A stretch of DNA of 41,993 bases from Irpex lacteus (Eukaryota > Basidiomycota > Agaricomycetes > Polyporales > Irpicaceae): positions 1-41,993 of the forward strand of contig MQVO02000088.1 in the NCBI GenBank assembly GCA_001986395.2, in the 5' to 3' direction. Under the pieces are notes generated by a model. It searched no databases, had not been told where the DNA came from, and was given only the letters and a program-made list of their open reading frames with translations. Position 1 is the stretch's first letter; each line of letters opens with the position of its first letter. Made by a program: the position numbers and the translations under genes. Below, in pieces: positions 26,426 through 36,154 of this stretch.

Positions 26426-27301
26426 AAATTTATTATAAATTTAATTTAATTAAAAGTTATTTATCCCTTAATATAAGGAATAGATTTATAGAACTTTAAA
26501 ATTTTATAAATATTTAATTATTTAATTATTATTTTAGTTACTTATTATTTAATTATTTTTATATATCTAAATAAAAAAAGTATTTAATTATATAAGAGAG
26601 TATAAATTTTATTTTCTTAAACATAAATTTAAAAACAAAAAATAAAAAATATAAATAAAAGAATAGGGGAGGGAGAATCTTTAAATTTATTTAGAGATTA
26701 TTCCTTCTCTATTGGATTAAGTTTATATGTATAATATTATAGAGAATTATAAAAAGAAAAATTTTTACAATAAAAGTAAACCTAGGAAGAAAAATAATTT
26801 TTAATTTAACTAAATAAAATTATCATAAATATAATAATAGTTTATAGGTGTTATGAACAACAGTGTTTAATTTTTAGCTGTAGGTTGTTTTTATTCAAGA
26901 TTATATTAGGCGCAGTTGTAAATAACCCTAAACAGCTTAGTTTATTAAAAATTAGGTAGTTATATTCAATAGTGTTTATTGTTATTAAATCAATAGGGTG
27001 GAAAAGTTTTTACTTGAATCCTTTTTTATTTATAAAAAAAAAGGGGAGAACAATAGTTTATAATTTTAACCTAATTAGTTATACAATATTTATAATTATC
27101 GGGTTATTATGGTTATAGCAATATTAATAGTAAGGGGGTACACACTTATTCAGAGGGAGGCTTATTTTTAAGGAGATGATAGCCACCGTCGGATGCGAGG
27201 CCTCCGAAGGCGGCATCAGGCAGGAGATTATCTAACAGGATAGTAGTGGATAATCACTTTTGACTACTTTTTAAAATAATTTACTTTATAGTAATCAAAC
27301 A
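26426..27301. other. AT-rich region with GC-rich patch
   Basis: Mostly AT-rich non-coding DNA, including a 43-bp copy of 26085-26127 at 26627-26669. At 27170-27240 a GC-rich patch (GATAGCCACCGTCGGATGCG, GCCTCCGAAGGCGGC) contrasts sharply with its surroundings. An open stretch around 26905-26955 (LGAVVNNPKQLSLLK) resembles nothing with certainty. Confidence 0.45.
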
Positions 27302-27334
27302 ATGAATTTAACTTTAATACTTTTTTTAATAGGA
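27302..27334 (+). pseudogene. nad4L 5' end fragment (resident style)
   Basis: ATG-initiated MNLTLILFLIG, the usual N-terminus of fungal NAD4L, then the sequence switches to GGAAGAAAAATAATTTTTAA, which also occurs at 26791-26812. The break therefore coincides with a short repeat. Confidence 0.5.
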
Positions 27335-27730
27335 AGAAAAATAATTTTTAATTTTAAAAGATCGCAATTATCGTAAGCAATTATAGGAGTAACCACCACC
27401 TGTTTATTTTGTAGGTTAATTATATTTTTATTGAAGAATGTTTTTGTAACTTTTTATATTTAATTAAATTAATGCCGATACAACTTAGTGCAGGTCTCCT
27501 TAAATAACCCTACTCCTCATTTACTATTCATCTTTGTTTATAATGAAATTTGTACTTTAACCTGCAGAATGGCCTTTTATCACCCTGCAAATCTCATCCT
27601 CAGGTTGAGATTAATTAAAGGTTATAATTATTTCTACAAAAATAATAGAAATTATTAGTTTTTTGTTTAGTTCAGTTTCTCAAGCTGCAGTTTATCTTTT
27701 AGCTGTTTTTAGTAACAGTATACAAGCTAA
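27335..27730. other. Non-coding mosaic segment
   Basis: No ORF is supported. Mixed AT-rich and moderately GC-rich pieces, ending at the hairpin element 27731-27778. Confidence 0.4.
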
Positions 27731-27778
27731 CCCAAAAAACTAGGAATTAGAAATAATTCTAACTAGTTTTTTTGGGGG
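27731..27778. repeat. Palindromic hairpin element at nad4 fragment boundary
   Basis: CCCAAAAAACTAGGAATTAG, AAATAATTCTAACTAG, TTTTTTTGGGGG. The nad4 fragment begins directly at its right edge. Confidence 0.9.
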
Positions 27779-27930
27779 AAGGTGCTATTAACTTAGGATT
27801 AGCTAAAGGACTAGTTTCACCTGGACTATTTATTTGTGCAGGAGGTGTATTATATGATAGTTCTCAAACAAGAGTAATATCTTTCTACAGAGGAGTTACT
27901 CAAGTAATAGAAAAGAAAAGAATTAACTTG
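27775..27930 (+). pseudogene. nad4 fragment
   Basis: Reads GAINLGLAKGLVSPGLFICAG then GVLYDSSQTRVISFYRGVTQV, the conserved NAD4 segment around LSHGFVSPALFICVGVLYDR. Both ends are missing and homology stops after about 45 codons. Codons are TTA/AGA (resident style). It overlaps in family position, but not sequence, with the nad4 pieces at 31464 and 35325. Confidence 0.7.
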
Positions 27931-27959
27931 TGCCCTGAAGCAATAAAAGTAAACCTAGT

Positions 27960-28137
27960 CCTCCCCCTCCTTTTTAATTTATGTTGCGTTGACAAAAAGG
28001 TCTTAAAGGTTCAAGTCCCACCACTAGTATTAAACTAATTAATATACTAAACAATCAGTATTTAGGAGTGACAGCTTCGCTTAACATGTGGCTTCTACGC
28101 CGTAAAGGTTAAAGTCCCCTCACTAGTCTAATATACT
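27960..28137 (+). pseudogene. Two degenerate tRNA-like 3' halves
   Basis: At 27992-28026 and 28108-28130 the related strings AAAGGTTCAAGTCCC and AAAGGTTAAAGTCCC are each followed by C(C/T)CACTAGT-like acceptor sequence. They look like two copies of one tRNA 3' end; the 5' parts do not fold well. Identity unknown. Confidence 0.35.
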
Positions 28138-28209
28138 AGCACTGCTAGATTAAAGGTAACTACCTTGCTTCAGACAAGGCGATAAAAGTTCTACTCTTCT
28201 GCGGTGCTC
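28138..28209 (+). tRNA. trnW: tRNA-Trp(UCA)
   Basis: 72-nt plus-strand sequence. Acceptor AGCACTG pairs with CGGTGCT; the anticodon arm CCTTG-CTTCAGA-CAAGG is perfect (TCA, reading UGA and UGG); the D arm is short (TAG/CTA); the T stem has one mismatch. It supports code 4. Its location among gene fragments leaves open whether it is the only or the active tRNA-Trp. Confidence 0.75.
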
Positions 28210-28217
28210 TACCATTA

Positions 28218-28330
28218 TCAATGGAAAGCAAGTGTTGTATAATGGTAATTACTTTCGCCTTACTAGTAAAGCTTATATCATATAGAGTAGCGGTTAATAC
28301 TCGTTCGATCAGCGTAACTTGTATATATTA
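28218..28330 (+). pseudogene. tRNA-like sequence, Gly-type D arm
   Basis: GCAAGTGTTGTATAATGGTA and AATTACTTTCGCCTTACTAG resemble a tRNA-Gly 5' half, and AACTTGT could close the acceptor at about 28315-28321. The T arm (CTCGTTCGATCAGCG) is mismatched and the middle is too long. Probably a relic. Confidence 0.35.
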
Positions 28331-28390
28331 TATTTTGCTTCTGGCACAATCCTTAGACGATAGTACATACTCAATCAAGCATACAATTAC

Positions 28391-28632
28391 TTTTTTGCTC
28401 TTGTACTAGCGATTCCGCTATCTTCTACAGCAATTTCTACTGAACCACAAAACGCTCTAGTACAAAAGGCTACAATCTCAGCTACTCTATTTACACGAAA
28501 CGTAGTTATCGCACTGCTATTTGCAGCAGCACTATCATACAATTGTTTTAGTACAGTGTCTCTAAAATCATTTGTTGTAGGAGTTGGACTATACTCAGGT
28601 CTAATTCATGCAACTACTGTTACACAATCCCC
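28391..28632 (+). pseudogene. nad2 5' fragment, version B
   Basis: Open plus-strand frame: FALVLAIPLSSTAIS, LVQKATISATLFTRNVVIAL, LFAAALSYNCF, then FVVGVGLYSGLIHATTVTQ, matching the NAD2 N-terminal region (L.TR...L..AALSYN...G.GLYGGLFH.TTVTQ). No start, and it is cut at the half hairpin at 28629. Codons are CTA/CGA style with CTG. Sequence differs from nad2 version A (14088-14462). Confidence 0.65.
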
Positions 28633-28653
28633 AAAAAAAACTAGTTAGAATTA
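28629..28653. repeat. Half hairpin element at nad2 fragment boundary
   Basis: Only the left arm is present (CCCCAAAAAAAACTAGTTAG, AATTAT); it marks the end of nad2 version B. Confidence 0.75.
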
Positions 28654-28715
28654 TAAAAAGAAAAACTTTTATTTCTCTCGGAAGAGGGTGACATATATTC
28701 TTTACTTTACTTTTA

Positions 28716-28822
28716 TTATCCAAACACATTCACATTTTTCGTAACACGAGGGATAACTCGTTCTGTGGCAAGTCTTCCTGATAGTTGAATACGAATACCA
28801 CAAATGTGAGATGGAAGATGAC
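28716..28822 (-). pseudogene. rps3 C-terminal-like fragment
   Basis: The minus strand reads HLPSHICGIRIQLSGRLATE then RVIPRVTKNVNVFG and stops. The GI(R/K)IQLSGRL block is characteristic of the C-terminal region of fungal mitochondrial ribosomal protein S3. Only about 34 codons remain. Codons are CGA/CTA style. Confidence 0.5.
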
Positions 28823-28846
28823 AAAAATAATAAAATAAGATAGTTA

Positions 28847-28871
28847 TTAAAATTTAATTAAATTTTAATTA
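28847..28871. repeat. Free AT-palindrome module
   Basis: TTAAAATTTAATT/AAATTTTAATTA without the CCAAAAAACTAG arms. Same core as in 8623-8656, 31641-31675 and 35503-35536. Confidence 0.75.
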
Positions 28872-28887
28872 CCCACACAAGCTAGTT

Positions 28888-29135
28888 AGTTTTACTTTTT
28901 TTATCCAGGAAAGAAAATAGGTGAAAAAATTATCAATGGAATTGTTAAAGGAGCTGGTGTTGTAGGTGCTGGAGCTGCAGTTGAACAAAGTATACGTGGG
29001 AGAAGAAATGATAATGCTAGTAATAATAATGGTAATAGCGGGAACAGTGGTGGAAATATTGGAGGTAACAGTGGTGTAAATAATGGAGGTAACAGAGGCT
29101 CCCATAAAATAATTCTCTTATTTTATTTTATATTT
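28888..29135 (+). pseudogene. Gly/Asn-rich ORF remnant
   Basis: Plus-strand frame without ATG, opening after a TAG: GKKIGEKIINGIVKGAGVVG, AGAAVEQSIRGRRND, then a low-complexity tail of NNNG, SGG and GGN units, then SHKIILLFYFIF, stop. The first part looks like a small Gly/Ala-rich membrane helix. Family unknown; the opposite-strand 78-codon frame (28869-29105) is its Thr/Ser-rich shadow. Confidence 0.4.
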
Positions 29136-29166
29136 TAATTATATATCTAATTATTTTTTAATTTAA

Positions 29167-29307
29167 CTCATTGTGATTATTGAACTGATGCTTCTTTCTG
29201 TAACCATTCTAGTTCTAGTTATGGCTTATAATGATAACGATACAATTGGACAAATTTATTCAATTATTATTATTATTGCTACTGCAGGAGCTGAAAGTGC
29301 TATAGGA
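29167..29307 (+). pseudogene. nad4L internal fragment
   Basis: Reads LIVIIELMLLSVTILVLVMA then NDTIGQIYSIIIIIATAGAE and SAIG, the conserved NAD4L core (IE.MLL...GQ.Y...I..AGAESAIGL). The start and the last few residues are missing. The resident-style nad4L start lies separately at 27302. Confidence 0.75.
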
Positions 29308-29521
29308 CCCCATTTTCATTTATTAAATTAGGCATAACCCCATAATCTCTATAATTAGGCCCATTCATGACACTGTCATGAGTATTTTCGGCATTATGAG
29401 GGGTAAGTTGTAAATGAATAGGATATTTCCCACTATAAATATTAAAATGCAACCCGGTTTCTCTGCAATGAGCCATCTGACCCTTGATTTTATCTACCTC
29501 TTCCGTCTCCATTTTACCCAC
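29308..29521 (-). pseudogene. Unrecognised ORF fragment, about 70 codons
   Basis: The minus strand starts with GTG/ATG-type codons (MGKMETEEVDKIKGQMAH) and reads IYSGKYPIHLQLTPHNAEN, THDSVMNGPNYRDYGVMPN. Its 3' end runs into the nad4L fragment in antisense, so it is truncated. No motif identified. Polar composition distinguishes it from the mitochondrial membrane genes around. Confidence 0.35.
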
Positions 29522-29564
29522 TTTTAATTAAAACTTAAACTTAATTGATGGGGAGTATTGATGA

Positions 29565-30500
29565 TTAAATTGCAGTAGTTCGTTGACTAATCCATACTTG
29601 TACTGTTAGAGCACCCTTCTTATTAGCAGTAGTACATTGTCCTGTTTCAATAAGTGTTCGAGTACTGTTCTTAAATGATCCGATTAGTGATACAAGCCCT
29701 AGCATGATGTATAGAGCGTATGATGTAATAACACCTGTGTCGTAAGCAGCTACAGATCGACCTGTTCCTGTTAGAACTGTACTTAGACCGTATGGTCCAG
29801 CTAGTTCGATAACTCCTCGGTCAAGAACCTTAGAGATAACAAGTCCAACTCGTAGTGAAGCACTGATAATGAAACCGTTGAATAGTGCGTCCCAGTACCA
29901 CTTTGCGTTAAGGAATGAGTATACAGCATATCCAATAGGTCCGTTTGTTAGACCAATTGTGAATGCAGGTACCACATGGTATAGATATAGTGCTAGACCA
30001 GCACCGAATAGGCTACCAATAGCAGGTAGTAGCTTCATTAGTAGAGGTAGTCCGAATTCAGCTTCAATCAGTGTAATGTGGTTAGGGTGTTGGTATAGAG
30101 CAGTTGATAGGAAATCTGTACCTACTCCCACATACATGTCCTTTGCAATGTAACCAAATACAATTGACATGATTGATAGAATTACCAGAGGAATTACAAT
30201 GATCATAGGTGCTTCGTGAGCATGTAGATAGTAACCCTTAGGGGCATTAGGTGTTGTAAAGAATGTTAGTGATACTAGTCGGAATGAATAGAAGGCTGTG
30301 AATACAGCTGAAATTGTTCCCAGCCAGTATGCCATTGTACCAGATACTTCGTATTGTCCTAGAGCTACTTCAAGGATTAGATCCTTACTGTAGAACCCTG
30401 TCATAAATGGTAGAGCCATTAGAGATAGAGATCCGATAAGGATAGCTGTGTAGGTAAATGGTAGGAAGTTAACCAGACCTCCTAGAAGATTATCTGAGTA
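29565..30500 (-). pseudogene. nad5 C-terminal half
   Basis: A continuous minus-strand frame of about 310 codons: NLLGGLVNFLPFTYTAILIG, LPFMTGFYSKDLILE (conserved proton-channel region), TISAVFTAFYSFRLVSLTFF, HEAPMIIVIPLVILSIMS, ALYLYHVVPAFTIG and a C-terminal tail ending WISQRTTAI. This is the ND5 C-terminal half including the lateral-helix region; the N-terminal ~340 residues are missing, cut at about 30500 next to the repeat at 30507. Leu is mostly CTA/CTG and Arg CGA/CGT, in sharp contrast to nad1. No internal stops. Confidence 0.9.
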
Positions 30501-30734
30501 TTAAGACAATCCACTTAGAATCTAAGAGGTCGTGGTTGGAGGATAATCAGTCTTCTAATCTTAAATATAGTCTCATCAAATACTTGTAAAGCTAAAGGGG
30601 ATTGGAACCTTAAGATATGAAGGGAATAATACGATATATTTGTATAGTAATAAAGTTTACTAGAATGAGGAATCTCCGATAAAAGCAAATAAAGACAATC
30701 AATACTTTTTTAATTTAGGGGGGAGTGTCAAGAC
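30501..30734. other. Junction region next to nad5 fragment
   Basis: Begins with the repeat AATCCACTTAGAATCTAAGA (30507-30540, also at 22017) and ends with AATCAATACTTTTTTAATTT, the first of four copies of a recombination-like motif (also at 31381, 32927, 36787). No gene seen. Confidence 0.5.
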
Positions 30735-31045
30735 GAGTACCATTTGCATCAATCCGAATATAATATATTTGTACTTTTATCTATATAATCGGCAGGGTAT
30801 TCTCTATCAAGAATAGTATTATGTATTATTTTAGCTATATTTTTATATTCTTCGAGTTTATAGATATATTATATAATACTAGAACACAACGCCCATTTTC
30901 ATGTAAGATGTTGGAATGTATTTATAATTCTTTCTACGTATGCATCAGATATATTATTATGTCTATGTATAACAGTAAAATCTTGTTTTTCATTTTCAAT
31001 AACTCTTTGTATAATTTCTAGATAACAGATAAAAGTATAGAATGG
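30735..31045 (-). pseudogene. Decayed ORF, code-4 Trp codons (unknown)
   Basis: The minus strand in two frames reads LEIIQRVIENEKQDFTVIH, RHNNISDAYVERIINTF, QHLT, Trp(TGA), then after a shift YKLEEYKNIAKIIHNTILD, REYPADYIDKSTNILYSD with another TGA. It looks like a genuine protein broken by a frameshift, possibly plasmid-derived. No family recognised. Confidence 0.35.
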
Positions 31046-31057
31046 TTTATAAATCTA

Positions 31058-31078
31058 TCCAAAAAAACTAGGCTCTTT
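31058..31078. repeat. Half hairpin element
   Basis: CCAAAAAAACTAGGCTCT only; it follows the 3' end of the 92-codon minus-strand frame. Confidence 0.65.
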
Positions 31079-31093
31079 GTTGGAAGTACTTTT

Positions 31094-31372
31094 TTAATTT
31101 ATCCTTTTTATTACCTTAACTTCTATTAAATTACTGTTATTTGATAGAAGAATAACTAATTCTAAACCCAATAATATTAATTCCTCATTAGAGAGATATA
31201 GATTGTTTTCACTACGGTACTCTAAAAATTTACATTCATTACTTATTACTCCACTTTCTAAATCTTTATTATACTTTTCTATACATACCAGTTCACTGCT
31301 GAGTACTACCAACAACACTTCTAACACATGCACTAGAAATACTTTACTGAGACTGAGATTTTGTTGATGCAA
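31094..31372 (-). CDS. Hypothetical ORF, 92 aa
   Basis: Open minus-strand frame beginning MHQQNLSLSKVFLVHVLEVL, Leu/Val/Glu-rich, with KYNKDLESGVISNECKFLEY and ELILLGLELVILLSNNSNLI. No domain recognised. It is flanked by a half hairpin (3' side) and by the AATCAATACTTTTTTAAT junction motif (5' side), so it is probably a fragment. Coding potential is uncertain. Confidence 0.3.
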   Translation of the reverse strand: MHQQNLSLSKVFLVHVLEVLLVVLSSELVCIEKYNKDLESGVISNECKFLEYRSENNLYLSNEELILLGLELVILLSNNSNLIEVKVIKRIN

Positions 31373-31463
31373 ATAAAGACAATCAATACTTTTTTAATCT
31401 ACTTAAAATAAAATTAAATAAATTACACAGTCTTTCTTTCTTTTTAATCTTATTCCCCTTTCT

Positions 31464-31641
31464 CCTACTTTAATAAGTAGACCTGATGATACAAAACCAT
31501 GAGCTACTGATAATACTAAACTACCAGTTAAACCTGTGATACTATAAGAGAATATACTTAATATACATACAGCCATATGAGATAAAGAACTCTAAGCTAC
31601 TATAACTATCAGATCAGTTTGTCTTAATGTTATTATAGGTG
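31464..31641 (-). pseudogene. nad4 middle fragment, copy 1
   Basis: The minus strand reads IITLRQTDLIVIVA, a TAG, SSLSHMAVCILSIFSYSI, then TGLTGSLVLSVAHGFVSSGLL. This is the NAD4 segment around TTLRQ.D.K.I.AYSS.SHM...GIF...GS..L..AHG.VS. AT-rich codons; in-frame stop; both ends missing. Confidence 0.75.
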
Positions 31642-31675
31642 CCCTAATTAAAATTTAATTAAATTTTAATAACCC
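31641..31675. repeat. Free AT-palindrome module (copy 1)
   Basis: CCTAATTAAAATTTAATT / AAATTTTAATAACC without outer CCAAAAAACTAG arms; it marks the break in the nad4 fragment. Confidence 0.75.
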
Positions 31676-31934
31676 CTACCAAAATAATTAAATAATTTAT
31701 TAAGCCACTAGCCACTAAAGTGGAGTGGAGAGTGATTACAATAAACTATTATTCTTTTGAAGAGTTAAATAAATAGAGTAGGGAAAAGAGTTAAATAATT
31801 ATAAAAATATTATTCTAAGATTATTTATTATTAATCGCTAGCTCCCTTTAAATTCTTTAACTTTACTCATCTTTGAGAGAACAAACATTAATTTATTTTA
31901 ATTGTTTAATTAAATTTATTCTTATTCTAACAAT

Positions 31935-31981
31935 CCCCCAAAAAACTAATTAGAATGAATTCTAATTCCTAGTGTTTTTGG
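31935..31981. repeat. Palindromic hairpin element (copy 1)
   Basis: CCCCCAAAAAACTAATTAGA, ATGAATTCTAATTC, CTAGTGTTTTTGG. The right arm carries a G (TAGTGTT), shared with the copy at 35794 and with the one in rnl (37768-37818). Confidence 0.82.
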
Positions 31982-32269
31982 ACTCTGATTCTTTAGTTAT
32001 TATTTGTAAGTTAATTGGAGGGAGGACACAAGGGGAATCCCTCTAGTACTAATCTTAACTCTTTGGAACCCAAGTTAATTGGAGGGAGGACACTCAGTTA
32101 AATAAATAGAGTATTTATTATCCTTTAGGTTAAAGAGAATTAGAATAAATAATAAGATAGCTATTTACTTAGTCTATCCATATTCCACAAAGGGTATTAG
32201 TTAGAATTATATTGTTAAATAGACCCTCTACTTAAAATAAAATTAAATAAATTACACAGTCTGTACCCT

Positions 32270-32295
32270 AAAATAATTCTAACTAGTTTTTTTGG
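32270..32295. repeat. Right half of a hairpin element (copy 1)
   Basis: AAAATAATTCTAACTAG TTTTTTTGG directly precedes the LAGLIDADG fragment. Confidence 0.7.
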
Positions 32296-32580
32296 ATGGT
32301 AGTAGGATTTACTATTGCTGAAGGATCCTTCCATATTAAGTCCAACGGTGATTTCTGTTTTAGTCTGAAGCAACGTCCACATCTAGTACTGTTTGAAGCA
32401 CTGCGGCTACTATTTAACACTCGTGTAAAGATTCACACATCAGATGGTTATAATACTTTGGTTATGACTTCACTACGGGATCTGACAACAGTGGTTACTT
32501 TCTTCTATTCTCCGGGCTTCACCCTCTGACAGGACTGAAGCTTCACAGCTACATGCGGTGGATCGAACAAATGAAGGTAA
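32296..32580 (+). pseudogene. LAGLIDADG endonuclease C-terminal domain, copy 1
   Basis: Reads VVGFTIAEGSFHIKSNGDF, a LAGLIDADG-type helix with the catalytic-position Glu, then CFSLKQRPHLVLFEALRLLF and TSLRDLTTVVTFFYSP. After TTCTATTCTCCGGGC the frame is lost, but a shifted frame continues LHPLTGLKLHSYMRWIEQMK, the usual ending of cox1-intron endonucleases. Codon style is CTG/CGT. The same frameshift is in the second copy. Confidence 0.8.
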
Positions 32581-32615
32581 TTATTAATAAAAAGAATAGG
32601 GGAGGTACTTAAAAT

Positions 32616-32900
32616 AAAATATCAAAAAGAAGAATATCTAGCACTACAAATATAGCAATTATAAATGCAGGTACATTATGATATACATTATTCCAACTAG
32701 CTAGTACATAGATAGGCGTTATAAAGGTAGTAAGTATAACTATGTATAGATTAATGGCTCCATATGTAGATGACAATAAGGTAACATAATCCTCTACTGC
32801 TTTATATTAACTTAAAGAAATATAGAAGGAATACCATATCTGTAGTGATAGAATTAATACTACTGTAGAGATAGTTAGGGTAATATAATTAGCATAGACC
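32616..32900 (-). pseudogene. nad4 N-terminal-half fragment, copy 1
   Basis: The minus strand reads NYITLTISTVVLILSLQIWY, a TAA, then STYGAINLYIVILTTFITPI, YVLASWNNVYHNVP and IAIFVVLDILLFDI. This matches the NAD4 block (G..L.F..LTT...P...L.SW.N)...F..LD...F. It carries an in-frame stop. Together with 31464-31641 it lies in gene order on the same strand, separated by the endonuclease fragment. Confidence 0.7.
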
Positions 32901-32913
32901 TTCACAACTATAA

Positions 32914-33326
<413 letters not shown>

Positions 33327-33377
33327 TATTCTAGGGTTGCAGCTCTAATTATATTTTACCTTAAGAGTAGAAATAAT

Positions 33378-33424
33378 CCCCAAAAAAACTAGTTAGAATT
33401 ATTTATAATACCTAGTTTTTGGGG
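33378..33424. repeat. Palindromic hairpin element
   Basis: CCCCAAAAAAACTAGTTAGA, ATTATTTATAATAC, CTAGTTTTTGGGG. It closes the 27.7-33.4 kb fragment mosaic. Confidence 0.88.
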
Positions 33425-33965
33425 ATGTTTTTTGGGGAGGGTATAGGTTCATAGAAGTAAACTGTATAACTTAGATAATTAATTACTGACTCTCTTGATT
33501 TATCCTCCTATCCTTGTAAATAATCTTTACTAAAGAAAATAAATATAGTAAAATTTTAATCTGTTAAAATAAATAATTTTAATTTATATCACTACTTTAA
33601 TTTTTTATTATATTTAATCTATACACACTTTCCTCTTACCACTGCACTACTTAGTTACATATGCCCTATAACTTTATGACAACTCTAATCCATTTCCAAC
33701 TAAAAAACAGATAGTTATTTTTATATAAGCTTATTGCTAGGATTTTTTTTTTACTTTACTCTTTTTCTTTTTCTGTGCAAGACTAAAGAATTATACTCTC
33801 TCTTTCACTTTTTATTTACTTTGCACTGATATACTAATTTATTTAATAACTCATTTATTACTATTCCAAATATAACTCTATTAAACTTTAACTAGCATTT
33901 ATTAATCTTTATATTAAATTATTATTAGAGAATTAACTATAGGTATATATAAATGGTAAATTATA
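33425..33965. other. AT-rich intergenic region
   Basis: No ORF or RNA gene found. Plain AT-rich sequence with a few C/T-rich runs. Confidence 0.6.
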
Positions 33966-34320
33966 TTTTACCTTAAGATCTTAGCTTCAGGTGAATCACC
34001 GTATAAAAACCATTGACAATTTCTCACTCCAACTCATAAACGGATTCACTTCTGTAAAAGGATATAATCTCTTATTGGCTGTTACAATATTATTTTGTTT
34101 TTCCATGAATAAAGTATAAACTAAAGAAACATAACGTCCGTAAACAGTACCTCCAATTTGTCCTTTATCTAGGAGGTGGAGCAACGTAAAAATTTTATTT
34201 ATAGAGTTTTCATTTATAGAATTTTAACAAATAAATACAGTTCTATACTTTGCACATTTCTTAATTATAGTACCATTAGTTAGTTTATTAAAAAATAGTT
34301 TAGTTGAATTAGCTAATCCC
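33966..34320 (-). pseudogene. Decayed ORF, about 115 codons (unknown)
   Basis: The minus strand reads [30 protein letters not shown], a TAA, then FTLLHLLDKGQIGGTVYGRY, VSLVYTLFMEKQNNIVTANK, RLYPFTEVNPFMSWSEKL and, after a 1-base shift, LYGDSPEAKILR. AT-rich resident composition. The fragment's 5' end is exactly at the hairpin element 34318-34357. Probably plasmid-derived; family not recognised. Confidence 0.45.
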
Positions 34321-34357
34321 AAAAAACTAGGAATTAGAAATAATTAGTTTTTTGGGG
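34318..34357. repeat. Palindromic hairpin element (short form)
   Basis: CCCAAAAAACTAGGAATTAG then AAATAATTAGTTTTTTGGGG. It forms the 5' boundary of the decayed ORF at 33966-34320. Confidence 0.9.
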
Positions 34358-35258
34358 AAGGTTAAGTAAATAAAGTAAATAAGATTAAGTGAGCAACTAA
34401 GTCTACATTATTTTTGTAAGGAATTATAGTAAAATTTTATATTATATTTAAATAAAAGAATTAGGGAGGGAGGGAACAAAATAAATTAGATAATAAAAAA
34501 AATAGGTGGACGGTTAGTCTTCCATTTTATATATTTAATTTTTGTTTATATTCCCAAACTATTAATAATTTGAACTTTAGCAATCAGTCTAATGAGTGAA
34601 ACTAAAGATCGAAGAGGTAACTTTACTATCTTCTTTATTTAACTAACTAAAACTAGATCATTTGAACTACGACTAGCCCCTTTTGAGTAAAGCTAAAGAT
34701 TAAAGAGAATATAAAGAAAAATAAAGATAATAAAGTTATTTTAACTATTATAATAAATAATAATGACCCAAAAAACTAGGAATTAGAAATAATTCTAACT
34801 AGTTTTTTGGGGAGTAATGTTAAAGAATAAAAATATAGTTAATTGAAGAAAAATAATAAAGTCACTCTTCTTTTTATCACTATTTTCTTTGGTAAAATAA
34901 GAGTGTCCCTTGGGTAAAAAATTTTTTAATTTTAAAGATTGATGTACTGTAGCTGATTTAATTAAAAATCACACCCTCCCTTTTTTTAATATATTTTCCA
35001 TTTTTATATATTAAATTTTTGTTTATATTAAATTATAATAATTTGTTTTAAAATAGCTAGGTATACTACAATTCCATAAAAATGGTTAGTGTATAGGATT
35101 GATTGCTATTTTTAATTTGATTTATAACTAATATAAACGGAATATTATTGTTTACTATTTATAAGTGTAAAATAAATAAAATGAATTAAATTAATAAAGA
35201 TGTAATAAGATAAGAAATATATTGCTATGATAATAAATAAAATTTAATAGGGGGACCC
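34358..35258. other. AT-rich intergenic region with tRNA-like repeats
   Basis: Two minus-strand tRNA-like pieces (34566-34625 and 34645-34700), each with a D-arm-like TCTTTAG... segment and a T-arm-like GTTCAAAT but no proper anticodon arm; they are related to 3746-3805. A hairpin lies at 34767-34812. No ORF. Confidence 0.5.
34767..34812. repeat. Palindromic hairpin element
   Basis: CCCAAAAAACTAGGAATTAG, AAATAATTCTAACTAG, TTTTTTGGGG. Confidence 0.9.
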
Positions 35259-35324
35259 TCTACTTAAAATAAAATTAAATAAATTACACAGTCTTTCTTT
35301 CTTTTTAATCTTATTCCCCTTTCT

Positions 35325-35502
35325 CCTACTTTAATAAGTAGACCTGATGATACAAAACCATGAGCTACTGATAATACTAAACTACCAGTTAAACCTGTGA
35401 TACTATAAGAGAATATACTTAATATACATACAGCCATATGAGATAAAGAACTCTAAGCTACTATAACTATCAGATCAGTTTGTCTTAATGTTATTATAGG
35501 TG
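35325..35502 (-). pseudogene. nad4 middle fragment, copy 2
   Basis: Same as 31464-31641, including the in-frame TAG. Confidence 0.75.
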
Positions 35503-35793
35503 CCCTAATTAAAATTTAATTAAATTTTAATAACCCCTACCAAAATAATTAAATAATTTATTAAGCCACTAGCCACTAAAGTGGAGTGGAGAGTGATTAC
35601 AATAAACTATTATTCTTTTGAAGTTAAATAAATAGAGTAGGGAAAAGAGTTAAATAATTATAAAAATATTATTCTAAGATTATTTATTATTAATCGCTAG
35701 CTCCCTTTAAATTCTTTAACTTTACTCATCTTTGAGAGAACAAACATTAATTTATTTTAATTGTTTAATTAAATTTATTCTTATTCTAACAAT

Positions 35794-35839
35794 CCCCAAA
35801 AAACTAATTAGAATGAATTCTAATTCCTAGTGTTTTGGG
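35794..35839. repeat. Palindromic hairpin element (copy 2)
   Basis: CCCCAAAAAACTAATTAGAA, TGAATTCTAATTC, CTAGTGTTTTGGG. Compared with copy 1 (31935) both arms are shortened, CCCCC to CCCC on the left and TTTTT to TTTT on the right. Confidence 0.82.
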
Positions 35840-36154
35840 AACTCTGATTCTTTTATTATTATTTGTAAGTTAATATGGAGGGAGGACACAAGGGGGAATC
35901 CCTCTAGTACTAATCTTAACTCTTTGGAACCCAAGTTAATTGGAGGAGGACACTCAGTTAAATAAATAGAGTATTTATTATCCTTTAGGTTAAAGAGAAT
36001 TAGAATAAATAATAAGATAGCTATTTACTTAGTCTATCCATATTCCACAAAGGGTATTAGTTAGAATTATATTGTTAAATAGACCCTCTACTTAAATAAA
36101 ATTAAATAAATTACACAGTCTGTACCCTAAAATAATTCTAACTAGTTTTTTTGG

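Noticed and set aside
26905..26955. Possible atp9-like fragment (LGAVVNNPKQLSLLK)
   Set aside because: Too short, and it lacks the glycine repeats and acidic-site helix of ATP9.
28869..29105. 78-codon Thr/Ser-rich minus-strand ORF
   Set aside because: Antisense of a Gly/Asn-rich frame; its composition is a by-product of GGT/AAT repeats.
29869..30153. 94-codon plus-strand ORF
   Set aside because: Antisense to the nad5 C-terminal half.
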